From: DAOTMI01 sp964605545 | Lineage (GTDB): Bacteria; Patescibacteriota; Microgenomatia; UBA12405 | DNA length: 6,294 bases | Assembly (NCBI GenBank): GCA_964605545.1 | Contig: CAZSCX010000030.1 | Location: forward strand, 1 to 6,294 | Reading direction: 5' to 3' | Part shown: positions 1-5,764 of the stretch, in pieces | Numbering within the stretch: position 1 is the first letter of the stretch | Layout of the letters: every line of letters begins with the position of its first letter | Position numbers and translations under genes: made by a program | The notes under the pieces: model-generated | What the model was told of the DNA's origin: nothing | Database searches by the model: none | The model's input: only the letters and a program-made list of their open reading frames with translations

Positions 1-21
1 CCTCGAATCCGAAACCAATTG

Positions 22-76
22 ATGTTCTCCCTTTTTCAAGGGGAGAAGCCCCCGCAAAGGCGGGGGAGAGGGGTTT
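22..76. repeat. Double-hairpin intergenic repeat, copy A
   Basis: A GC-rich element holds two consecutive hairpins. The first pairs TTCTCCC (25-31) with GGGAGAA (41-47). The second pairs CCCCCGC (49-55) with GCGGGGG (60-66) around an AAAG loop. It begins ATGTTCTC, as copy B at 653 does, and it ends against the stop codon of the rubrerythrin gene (77-79). Read on the minus strand it forms the 3' untranslated region of that gene. It could act as a terminator, an RNA-end stabiliser or a REP-like mobile repeat; no good U-tract follows the hairpins on the minus strand, so a simple intrinsic terminator is not clear. Confidence 0.75.
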
Positions 77-637
77 TTACTTAATCAAATTAAGTGGATA
101 GTACCAAGTATAAGGTTTTTGGCACAAAGGACATTTTTCCGGTGGTGTTTTTCCTTTGTGAATATAACCACAATTGACACATTTCCATTCCAACTCCGCT
201 TCACTGTTATAAAGTGTATTATCATCCAATTTTTTCGCCAAAATTATATATCTTTCTTCATGCAACTTTTCCACTTCTTTTAATTTTGAAAACAATCTTT
301 CTGGTTCTGCCTCTCCCTCTTCTTTCGCCATTTTTTCGAAATCAGGATACATACTTGTCCATTCAAACTTTTCTCCCTCCGCCGCCATTTTAAGATTATC
401 CACTGTCTTTGTCGAAAAAGGCGCTATTTCCAAATCACCCTGTGCTACCACTTTTTCTGTAATCAGTTCAAACAATTCTCCGGCATGAACTCTCTCATTT
501 TCTGCCGTTTCCTCAAACACTCTAGCGATAAATTCCAAATTTTCCTTTCTTGCCATCTTGGCAAATTGAGTATATTTATTTCTTGCCTGCGATTCTCCCG
601 CAAACGCTTTTAAAAGATTCTGTTGTGTCTGTGTCAT
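77..637 (-). CDS. rbr: Rubrerythrin
   Basis: Non-haem di-iron peroxidase with a C-terminal rubredoxin domain, reducing H2O2 to water in the cytoplasm of anaerobes. With start at 637 the protein has 186 residues, close to the family norm. The ferritin-like domain (about 1-140) shows the expected iron ligands: E15 in GESQARNKY, E48-x-x-H51, E89 and E92 in GEKFE, and E123-x-x-H126 in EKLHEERY. The rubredoxin domain carries C153-x-x-C156 and C169-P-x-C172. A longer frame begins at 676, but its 13 extra residues fall partly in a hairpin repeat (copy B) and look nothing like the family, while MTQTQQNLLKAFAGESQA is typical, so I chose 637. No Shine-Dalgarno precedes it. It lies 76 nt downstream of the [FeFe] hydrogenase, which suggests oxidative-stress protection. 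The electron donor (a rubredoxin/NADH reductase) is not in the window. Confidence 0.96.
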   Translation of the reverse strand: MTQTQQNLLKAFAGESQARNKYTQFAKMARKENLEFIARVFEETAENERVHAGELFELITEKVVAQGDLEIAPFSTKTVDNLKMAAEGEKFEWTSMYPDFEKMAKEEGEAEPERLFSKLKEVEKLHEERYIILAKKLDDNTLYNSEAELEWKCVNCGYIHKGKTPPEKCPLCQKPYTWYYPLNLIK

Positions 638-644
638 ATCTAAA

Positions 645-676
645 ATGATACCATGTTCTCGTCCCTCTTTCGTCAA
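645..676 (-). promoter_or_regulatory. rbr: Possible rubrerythrin promoter
   Basis: On the minus strand TTGACG (676-671) is followed 20 nt later by TATCAT (650-645), which ends 7 nt before the ATG at 637. The hexamers are good but the 20-nt spacer is longer than the usual 16-18. If used, transcription would begin at or next to the start codon, giving a leaderless mRNA, which fits the absence of a ribosome binding site. The TTGACG lies inside repeat copy B. Read-through from hydA is the alternative. Confidence 0.3.
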
Positions 677-711
677 AGAGGGAAACCCCGCAACAGCGGG
701 GAGGGAGATTT
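653..711. repeat. Double-hairpin intergenic repeat, copy B
   Basis: Second copy of the element at 22-76, in the same orientation. Hairpin one pairs CCCTCTTT (663-670) with AAAGAGGG (675-682) around CGTC, a perfect 8-bp stem. Hairpin two pairs CCCCGC (686-691) with GCGGGG (696-701) around AACA. It ends 2 nt before the hydA stop codon at 714, so on the minus strand it lies immediately behind hydA, exactly as copy A lies behind rubrerythrin. Base differences between the copies partly preserve pairing. Role unknown: attenuator or terminator, mRNA stabiliser, or REP-like repeat. Confidence 0.75.
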
Positions 712-713
712 GT

Positions 714-2414
714 TTATTTCACTTCCTCTTTCTCTTTTTTCTTATATGACGTATGCAAAACCAAATGTTTCGCTTCTTCATCCTTATCCAAAAATTCAGC
801 ATAAATTTTCTTCACAATCGGATTTTCATGCCCTTTTCTATTACTTGATTTACGGTCAATATTGTACAAACCTTCGGCTCGTTTTTTCCTGTGATAGGGG
901 AAAGACGGTAGTGGTTGTCCACCTCCGCCGATACATCCTCCCGGACAAGCCATCACTTCAATACAGGTATATTTTTCATTTTTCATTTCTTCCAAAAATT
1001 TCTTGGCATTACCCAGTCCATTAATTACCACAATTTTTTTATTTTCACTCCCAATTTTTACCTCTGCCTTTTTTATTCCCTGCATTCCTCTTACCATTTC
1101 AAAATCTACTTTCTCCAGGGTTTCTCCGGTTAATTTTTCGTAAGTTGTTCGGAATGCCGATTCCATTACTCCGCCGCTCGCTCCATAAATTACTCCCGCT
1201 CCCGACGGTTCCCCAAAAGCGCTGTCCAGATCTTCATCCGGTAAATTTTTAAAATCAATTTTATTTTTCATTATCAATCGAGCCAATTCTCTTGTCGTCA
1301 GCACAAAATCCACCGGTTTCAATTCGCCGCATTTTACTTCCTCCCTCTCTACTTCATATTTTTTCGAAACACACGGCATTATTGACACTACTACAATATT
1401 TTTTGGGTCAATATTCATCTCTTTAGCCCAATATGTTTTTATCAAACCTCCCAGCATAATTTGTGGTGATTTCGCTGTCGTTAAATTGGGAATAAATTCC
1501 GGAAAATAAAATTCCACAAATTTTACCCAAGCCGGACAGCACGAAGTCATAATTGGTAAATTTTCATTTTTACCAATTCTCTCAATAATTTCTTTTGATT
1601 CTTCCGTCGTCGTAAAATCCGCTCCCACCGATGTATCAAAAACATAATTAAATCCCAATTTTCTGAGCGCCGCCGTAATTTTACCCGTTACCACTTCTCC
1701 TGCCATCAGATCAAATTCTTCTCCCAAACTAGTCCGGATCGATGGTGCAAATTGAGCCACTATAATTTTTTCCTTATCAGCTAAAGGTTTTTCAATTCCT
1801 TCAAATTCTCCCACTCCTTCAAAAGCTCCCACCGGACAATGGGTAATGCATTGACCACAATAAACACAATCTCTTTTTGGATTATTCGAAGGTACAACTT
1901 TTGTCAGATTTTCATTTTCCTCTAATTCCAAAAAATCTACTCCCTGTTTATGACACATTTCCACACAATTCCGGCAATCAATACACTTACTCGAATCAAA
2001 ATCTATCGTTTTTCCAAAAATATATCTTGGGAAATCACTTTTTCTATCTTTAAATCTATTGATTTTGACCTCATATTTTTTTGCCAATTTCAATAATTGG
2101 CAGTCATATTGCCAGACACAATCATCGCATTCTTCCTTATGTTGAGCAAATATTAATTCTAAATTTATTTTTCTTGCTCTATCTATTTTTTCTGATTTTG
2201 TCAGAATTTCCATTCCCTCTACTACCTTGGTACTGCAAGCCGTAACTAAATCATTTCTTCCTTTTATTTCTACCACACAAATTCTACAATTGGCCTTTAC
2301 CTCCAAATCTGGGTGAAAACAAAGCTGGGGAATCTCAATTCCATTTCTCAAAGCAATATCCAAAATAGTATCATTCTCTCTTATTTCAAAATCAATTCCG
2401 TCAATTTTTATCAT
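714..2414 (-). CDS. hydA: [FeFe] hydrogenase catalytic subunit, group A
   Basis: Catalyses reversible H2 formation at the H-cluster; 566 residues, similar to HndD-type subunits. Domains in order: [2Fe-2S] ferredoxin (C32, C43, C46, C60); His-ligated [4Fe-4S] (H92, C96, C99, C105); two [4Fe-4S] clusters (C144/147/150/154 and C183/186/189/193); then the H-domain with all three signatures, TSCCPAW (290-296), MPCVSKKYE (346-354) and EVMACPGGCIGGGGQP (486-501). The small-subunit-like tail ends with HLVLHTSY. The proton-relay Cys (C292) is present, as in group A enzymes and unlike sensory types. No C-terminal extra [2Fe-2S] domain as in Thermotoga HydA. The start overlaps the NuoF-like gene by 14 nt and has AAGGAG 10 nt upstream, so the two are one operon. 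This pairing predicts NAD(H)-linked, possibly electron-bifurcating, soluble hydrogenase. HydEFG maturases are not in the window. Confidence 0.97.
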   Translation of the reverse strand: MIKIDGIDFEIRENDTILDIALRNGIEIPQLCFHPDLEVKANCRICVVEIKGRNDLVTACSTKVVEGMEILTKSEKIDRARKINLELIFAQHKEECDDCVWQYDCQLLKLAKKYEVKINRFKDRKSDFPRYIFGKTIDFDSSKCIDCRNCVEMCHKQGVDFLELEENENLTKVVPSNNPKRDCVYCGQCITHCPVGAFEGVGEFEGIEKPLADKEKIIVAQFAPSIRTSLGEEFDLMAGEVVTGKITAALRKLGFNYVFDTSVGADFTTTEESKEIIERIGKNENLPIMTSCCPAWVKFVEFYFPEFIPNLTTAKSPQIMLGGLIKTYWAKEMNIDPKNIVVVSIMPCVSKKYEVEREEVKCGELKPVDFVLTTRELARLIMKNKIDFKNLPDEDLDSAFGEPSGAGVIYGASGGVMESAFRTTYEKLTGETLEKVDFEMVRGMQGIKKAEVKIGSENKKIVVINGLGNAKKFLEEMKNEKYTCIEVMACPGGCIGGGGQPLPSFPYHRKKRAEGLYNIDRKSSNRKGHENPIVKKIYAEFLDKDEEAKHLVLHTSYKKKEKEEVK

Positions 2415-3380
2415 TCAATATTTTCTCCTTCAAACCTCTAATTGCTCTGGGAATACTTTTTCCCAGATAACAAAAACTGGTATTTTCCATGGTAAAAAAC
2501 AAATCGTCCCAAATTTCTTTATCCATATTATTATTTTCCAACAATTCCTTAATTCTAATTGCCCCTTCTCGGCATGGCACACATTTATCACAATTTTCTT
2601 TCAAAAAGAAATCAATCAATTGGTACATCATTTTTTTTGGATCTGTTTTTTCTTTTTCGTAAACGATAATCGTTCCAATTCCTTCAATTTTTTTATCCAA
2701 TTCACTTTGGAGCAGTATTTCTCCGGCCGCTCCTCCTCCCGCTTGAACAAAAAAATCTTTTTTGGGAATTCCCTCTATTTCCTCTAAAACTCTTTTTATG
2801 GTCCATTCACAGGGAAATTCATACACTCCACCATTTTCTACATCACCGCTGATAGTATAAAATCTTTCGTCTTTAAAACTACCGTCGGCAATTTTGGCGA
2901 TAACATAAAAAGTTTCCACATTATTTATCAGAGTCGGAAATCCTTCAATTCCTTGTTCGCAAGGGTAGGGGGGTTTTGTTCTCGGTTCTACTCTGTTTCC
3001 CTCTATCACCTCACAAATCACGGTTTCCTCACCGCCCAAATAACCACCCTTTTTTTCAAATATCGAAATCGGCAAATTACCAATTAATTTTTTTAATTTT
3101 TCTCCAAATTCCTTCAAAAATTCACTTTTTATATAAACAATACCTGTACTACCGTCAATAGTTTGCAAGGCTATTTTCATTCCTTCTATTACTTTTTCCG
3201 GATAATTTTTCAAAATATAATGATCTTTATGAGTTCCCGGTTCTCCTTCCGAAGCATTACAAACAACATATTTTTTTCTCGACTTGGCATTTTTCACCGT
3301 TTCCCATTTATCTCCGGTGGGGTAAGTGCTTCCGCTTCTCCCCACCATTTTCATTTCTTTTAATTTAGCAATAATATCCA
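2401..3380 (-). CDS. hydB: NuoF-like diaphorase subunit of hydrogenase (5' truncated)
   Basis: FMN/NAD(H)-binding subunit that would pass electrons between NADH and HydA. The frame is open into the N gap at 3381 with DIIAKLKE before the first in-frame Met (3354), so the real start lies in or beyond the gap. Numbering from that Met: flavin/NAD loop GRSGSTYPTGDKW (5-17), VCNASEGEPGTHKD (31-44), YLGGEETVICEVIEG (105-119), PPYPCEQGIEGFPTLINNVET (128-148), an SLBB-like segment (about 165-215), and the C-terminal [4Fe-4S] ligands C255-x-x-C258-x-x-C261 plus C295. The loop usually reads GRGGAGFPTG, so this is a divergent member. It stops right after the NuoF core: the C-terminal two-cluster ferredoxin domain of HydB/HndC is absent. 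It overlaps hydA by 14 nt. A stand-alone formate dehydrogenase or complex I NuoF is unlikely given that neighbour. Confidence 0.9.
2425..2430 (-). promoter_or_regulatory. hydA: Ribosome binding site of hydA
   Basis: AAGGAG lies on the minus strand 10 nt before the hydA ATG (2414), within the end of the NuoF-like coding region. It supports the chosen start and independent re-initiation at the 14-nt gene overlap. Confidence 0.75.
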
Positions 3381-3480
3381 NNNNNNNNNNNNNNNNNNNN
3401 NNNNNNNNNNNNNNNNNNNNNNNNNNNNNNNNNNNNNNNNNNNNNNNNNNNNNNNNNNNNNNNNNNNNNNNNNNNNNNNN
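3381..3480. other. Assembly gap of 100 Ns
   Basis: Exactly 100 unknown bases, a common placeholder for a scaffold join of unknown size. It hides the 5' ends of two divergently read genes, the NuoF-like subunit and the short-chain dehydrogenase, together with any promoter between them and possibly a NuoE-like gene. Contiguity across it should not be assumed. Confidence 0.97.
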
Positions 3481-3482
3481 AG

Positions 3483-4178
3483 GGGATTGCTCTTCGCCTC
3501 CATCAAGCCGGCGCCAAACTTGTTATCGCCGATTTTAATCAGGAAGCTGGCGAAGCCACTGTTACTCAATTAAACACCGCTCGTCCCGACTCCTCTATTT
3601 TTGTCAAAACCGATATCTCCCAAAACTCAGATATTACTGCTCTAGTGGCAAAAACAACTGAATCATTTGGAAAAATTGATATTCTTGTCAACAACGCCGG
3701 TATTTATCCTTTCCAGCCCTTAGCTGTTATGACCGAAGCCGATTTTATGAAAGTCATCAACGTCAATTTAAAAGGCACTTTTTTGTGCACCAAATTTGTT
3801 AGTGATCAAATGATTAAACAAGGCCAGGGTGGCAAAATTATAAATATTACCTCTATCGATGCTCTTCATCCCTCAATGATCGGCCTGGCTCACTATGATT
3901 CGTCAAAACATGGTATGTGGGGTTTTACCAAAAATGTTGCTCTTGAATTAGCCGCTCACAAAATTTATGTCAACGCTATTGCCCCTGGTGGTATTGCTAC
4001 TCCCGGCGCCACTCCTGTTGATAAAGCCGTTACCGACGCTTTTACCGCCAAAATTCCCATGAAACGGATGGGGGAACCGGATGAAATTGGCAAAGTCGTT
4101 CTCTTCCTTGCCAGCGATATGAGTAGCTACATGACCGGCGAACAGATCGTCGTCGACGGCGGCGCCCTTTTGGGCTAG
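3483..4178 (+). CDS. Classical short-chain dehydrogenase/reductase (5' truncated)
   Basis: NAD(P)-dependent oxidoreductase of the FabG/glucose-dehydrogenase-like classical SDR family; substrate unknown. The frame is open from the gap, giving 231 visible residues starting GIALRLHQAGAKLVIADF. The TGxxxGIG dinucleotide motif must lie in the gap, about 20 residues upstream; the partial codon before the first Gly is NAG, compatible with GIG(K/Q)GIALRL. Visible numbering: D17 at the end of strand beta-2, which usually means NAD(H) preference; D44; NNAG (70-73); catalytic N95, S124, Y138 and K142 (YDSSK); and the C-terminal MTGEQIVVDGGALLG. An internal GTG at 3645 is not the start, because the Rossmann segment before it is clearly coding. 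The length fits a 250-residue family. Its TAG overlaps that of the convergent gene. Function in the cell cannot be told from these neighbours. Confidence 0.93.
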   Translation, partial: GIALRLHQAGAKLVIADFNQEAGEATVTQLNTARPDSSIFVKTDISQNSDITALVAKTTESFGKIDILVNNAGIYPFQPLAVMTEADFMKVINVNLKGTFLCTKFVSDQMIKQGQGGKIINITSIDALHPSMIGLAHYDSSKHGMWGFTKNVALELAAHKIYVNAIAPGGIATPGATPVDKAVTDAFTAKIPMKRMGEPDEIGKVVLFLASDMSSYMTGEQIVVDGGALLG

Positions 4179-4579
4179 TTTATTAATTGCACGCTAGCCG
4201 CACTAACACTGCCATCAGTATTTAGATCGCCGACAATATCAACTTTTTGTCCCACTACAACCTTGCTTTTATCAGCAGTTGTACTAAGAGCATAAGTAGT
4301 TTTGTCCGAAAATAAGACAATTTTACTTGAACCATCAGCCAATTTTACCGTCACCCCTTTGTCATCGACTGACAATATTTCACCTTCGGTGTGGCGTCTA
4401 CCTTGACCTACTTGCCCGCCGAAGCCTTGGCGAAGGCGGGGCATCTGGCCATCTTTTTGACCCATTTGACCAAATTGGGCAAATCTTTTTACTTGAGAAA
4501 TTTTTCCGCCAATTTTATAACCAACTCCACCGCATATTACAGCGATTACCAACATTATTAGAATAATTTTTTTATCCAT
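4175..4579 (-). CDS. Membrane-anchored DUF5666-like small protein
   Basis: 134 residues of unknown function, probably facing the cell exterior. A short positive start (MDKK) leads into a hydrophobic anchor or signal segment (5-20). A Gly/Gln-rich linker (about 31-62) follows, then a small beta-type domain (about 63-134) with GEILSVDDKGVTVKLADGSS, VVVGQKVDIVGD and DGSVSAASVQL, the pattern of DUF5666-like domains. Residues 47-56 (PRLRQGFGGQ) are encoded by a GC-rich palindromic repeat, an apparent in-frame insertion in the linker. The gene is convergent with the dehydrogenase, their stop codons overlapping, and divergent from the YibE/F gene. No clear ribosome binding site precedes the ATG; the upstream sequence is an A/T run with TATAAA close to the start. 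The family match is from pattern memory, not a search. Confidence 0.8.
   Translation of the reverse strand: MDKKIILIMLVIAVICGGVGYKIGGKISQVKRFAQFGQMGQKDGQMPRLRQGFGGQVGQGRRHTEGEILSVDDKGVTVKLADGSSKIVLFSDKTTYALSTTADKSKVVVGQKVDIVGDLNTDGSVSAASVQLIN
4412..4443. repeat. GC-rich palindromic repeat inside a coding region
   Basis: CCCGCC (4415-4420) pairs with GGCGGG (4435-4440), with an inner GCC-TT-GGC stem (4424-4431). The base composition is sharply unlike its surroundings. It is read in frame on the minus strand as PRLRQGFGGQ. Similar repeat-derived peptides are familiar from CPR proteins (from memory). It differs from the double-hairpin repeats at 22 and 653. Confidence 0.7.
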
Positions 4580-4661
4580 ATTTTTATATTGAATTTTTAA
4601 TTACTCTATTCTAGTCAACGAATCTGAATCTAATCTGAAAATATAAAATCAAGAAATCCCT

Positions 4662-4667
4662 TATAAT
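4662..4667 (+). promoter_or_regulatory. -10 box directly ahead of the YibE/F start (leaderless promoter)
   Basis: A perfect TATAAT is followed by AAGCT and then the ATG at 4673, so transcription should begin at or within a base of the start codon. No Shine-Dalgarno can fit. A TAA stop in the same frame overlaps the last base of the box (4667-4669), which rules out a longer protein. The -35 region is weak (CTGAAA at 4635-4640 lies too far away). Confidence 0.55.
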
Positions 4668-4672
4668 AAGCT

Positions 4673-5677
4673 ATGGATACGACCTATCAAGCCAAAATTT
4701 CAAAAGTAATCGAAGAAAAAGAAATTGAAGTTATGGACAAAACTCAAACTTATCAAAAATTAGAAATCACCATCAATTCTGGCGACAAAAAAGGGGAGAA
4801 AGTCACCCTGGTCAATGGCGACCAACCCATCGCCAACACAATTCGCTACAAACAAAATGAAAAAATAATGCTTTCCGAAACTCAAAACATTGACGGTCAA
4901 AAAGAATTTATTATCCTCGATTACAATCGACACGATGGTCTCGGGCTCTTGGCGATAATTTTTGTTGCCGTCATTATATTAGTTTCAAAACTAAAAGGTT
5001 TTACTGCCATTTTGGGAATGCTATTTACTTTTTTAATTCTTTTTACTTACATTTTGCCAAAAATTGCCTCCGGCTCAAATCCCTTATTAATCGCCATCCT
5101 TGCCTCACTAGTAATTATTCCCGTTTCTTTTTACCTCTCTCACGGTCTAAACAAAAAAACTAGCATTGCTATCCTCGGCTCTTTTATTACCTTATTTATA
5201 ACGGGGATTCTTTCCGTAATTTTTATAAATATTTCAAAATTAACCGGTCTTTCTTCCGAAGAAGCCGGTATGTTGTCGGTGATGACTGGTTCGATGATCA
5301 ATATGAAAGGTTTATTATTGGCCGGAATTCTTATCGGTGTCTTGGGTGTCCTTGATGATATTACTATTTCTCAATCAGCCATAGTTGAGGAACTAGCCAA
5401 AACATCCCCAAACTTAGGTAAAAAAGAACTTTATCACAAAGCCATGAATATTGGTCGTGATCATATTGCCTCGATGGTCAATACTCTAGTCTTAGCCTAC
5501 GCTGGCGTCTCCCTTCCCTTGCTTTTATTATTTATCGACAACCCTCATCCCACTTCTGAAATTATAAATTACGAATTCATCGCCGAAGAAATTGTCCGCA
5601 CTCTTGTCGGTAGCATCGGTCTTGTCCTCGCCGTTCCCATCACCACCTATCTCGCCGCCTGCTGGTATAAAAAATAA
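4673..5677 (+). CDS. YibE/F-family multi-pass membrane protein
   Basis: 334 residues; the YibE/F family is widespread and its function is not established. A soluble N-terminal part (1-88, with YQKLEITINSGDKKGEKVTL) resembles the extracytoplasmic domain of relatives. About seven membrane segments follow: 90-105, 108-129, 136-157, 164-189, 211-228, 266-288 and 306-330. Family signatures are GVLGVLDDITISQSAIVEEL (222-241) and GRDHIASMVNTLVLAYAG (261-278), which are likely functional loops. Relatives normally begin with a signal or membrane segment before the soluble domain; here none is present and an in-frame TAA at 4667 prevents an upstream start. The start is therefore fixed at 4673 and appears leaderless. 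No convincing terminator follows before the next promoter at 5699. Confidence 0.88.
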   Translation: MDTTYQAKISKVIEEKEIEVMDKTQTYQKLEITINSGDKKGEKVTLVNGDQPIANTIRYKQNEKIMLSETQNIDGQKEFIILDYNRHDGLGLLAIIFVAVIILVSKLKGFTAILGMLFTFLILFTYILPKIASGSNPLLIAILASLVIIPVSFYLSHGLNKKTSIAILGSFITLFITGILSVIFINISKLTGLSSEEAGMLSVMTGSMINMKGLLLAGILIGVLGVLDDITISQSAIVEELAKTSPNLGKKELYHKAMNIGRDHIASMVNTLVLAYAGVSLPLLLLFIDNPHPTSEIINYEFIAEEIVRTLVGSIGLVLAVPITTYLAACWYKK

Positions 5678-5698
5678 GTGTTTTTCTCATTCCTACTC

Positions 5699-5726
5699 TT
5701 GACATATTCTTTATATTTACTATAAT
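5699..5726 (+). promoter_or_regulatory. Consensus sigma-70 promoter of the DUF5320/DUF134 operon
   Basis: TTGACA (5699-5704) and TATAAT (5721-5726) are both perfect hexamers separated by 16 nt. Transcription is expected near 5733, leaving a leader of about 30 nt with a strong ribosome binding site. Such a strong promoter would be nearly constitutive unless repressed, and a 22-bp palindrome covers its -10 box. Confidence 0.85.
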
Positions 5727-5743
5727 GAATATATATTCATTAT
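5722..5743. promoter_or_regulatory. 22-bp perfect palindrome, probable repressor operator
   Basis: The half-site ATAATGAATAT (5722-5732) is followed by its exact complement ATATTCATTAT (5733-5743). It covers most of the -10 box and the expected transcription start, the usual place for a repressor. Its core is TGAA-N6-TTCA, the arrangement known for ArsR/SmtB-type operators. Candidate binders are an unlinked ArsR-like protein or the DUF134 protein encoded in the same operon; which one is inference. Confidence 0.65.
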
Positions 5744-5753
5744 TAATTTATCT

Positions 5754-5760
5754 AAGGAGG
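5754..5760 (+). promoter_or_regulatory. Strong Shine-Dalgarno of the 45-residue protein
   Basis: AAGGAGG lies 4 nt before the ATG at 5765. It is the strongest ribosome binding site in the window and supports translation of this very short gene, although the spacing is short. Confidence 0.8.
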
Positions 5761-5764
5761 CAAT

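Noticed and set aside
1..20. TCGAATCC near the window start, like the T-loop of a tRNA
   Set aside because: Only about 20 nt are available, the flanks do not pair as a T-stem followed by an acceptor stem, and the rest of any tRNA is outside the window.
638..676. Longer rubrerythrin start at 676
   Set aside because: The extra 13 residues run partly into the hairpin repeat and do not resemble rubrerythrins; the family N-terminus begins at 637.
22..711. CRISPR array from the two double-hairpin copies
   Set aside because: There are only two copies more than 600 bp apart, with a complete gene between them and no regular spacers.
653..1133. Plus-strand open frames of 123 and 72 codons
   Set aside because: They lie antisense to the hydrogenase gene, have no family resemblance and only mirror its codon pattern.
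2976..3363. Plus-strand open frames of 61 and 66 codons
   Set aside because: They are antisense to the NuoF-like gene, rich in Phe/Tyr/Ser as expected from reversed Lys/Glu codons, with no ribosome binding sites.
3326..3569. Open frames running through the N gap on both strands
   Set aside because: They exist only because Ns contain no stop codons; the real frames on each side are the NuoF-like and dehydrogenase genes.
3645..3647. GTG as the dehydrogenase start
   Set aside because: The upstream in-frame sequence encodes the expected first part of the Rossmann fold up to the gap.
4327..4566. Plus-strand open frame of 79 codons
   Set aside because: It is antisense to the DUF5666-like gene, and the repeat-derived peptide in it is simply the opposite reading of the palindrome.
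4580..4672. Standard promoter for the DUF5666-like gene (TTGACT and TATAAA on the minus strand)
   Set aside because: The hexamers are 24 nt apart, too far for a sigma-70 promoter, and A/T-rich sequence produces such boxes by chance.
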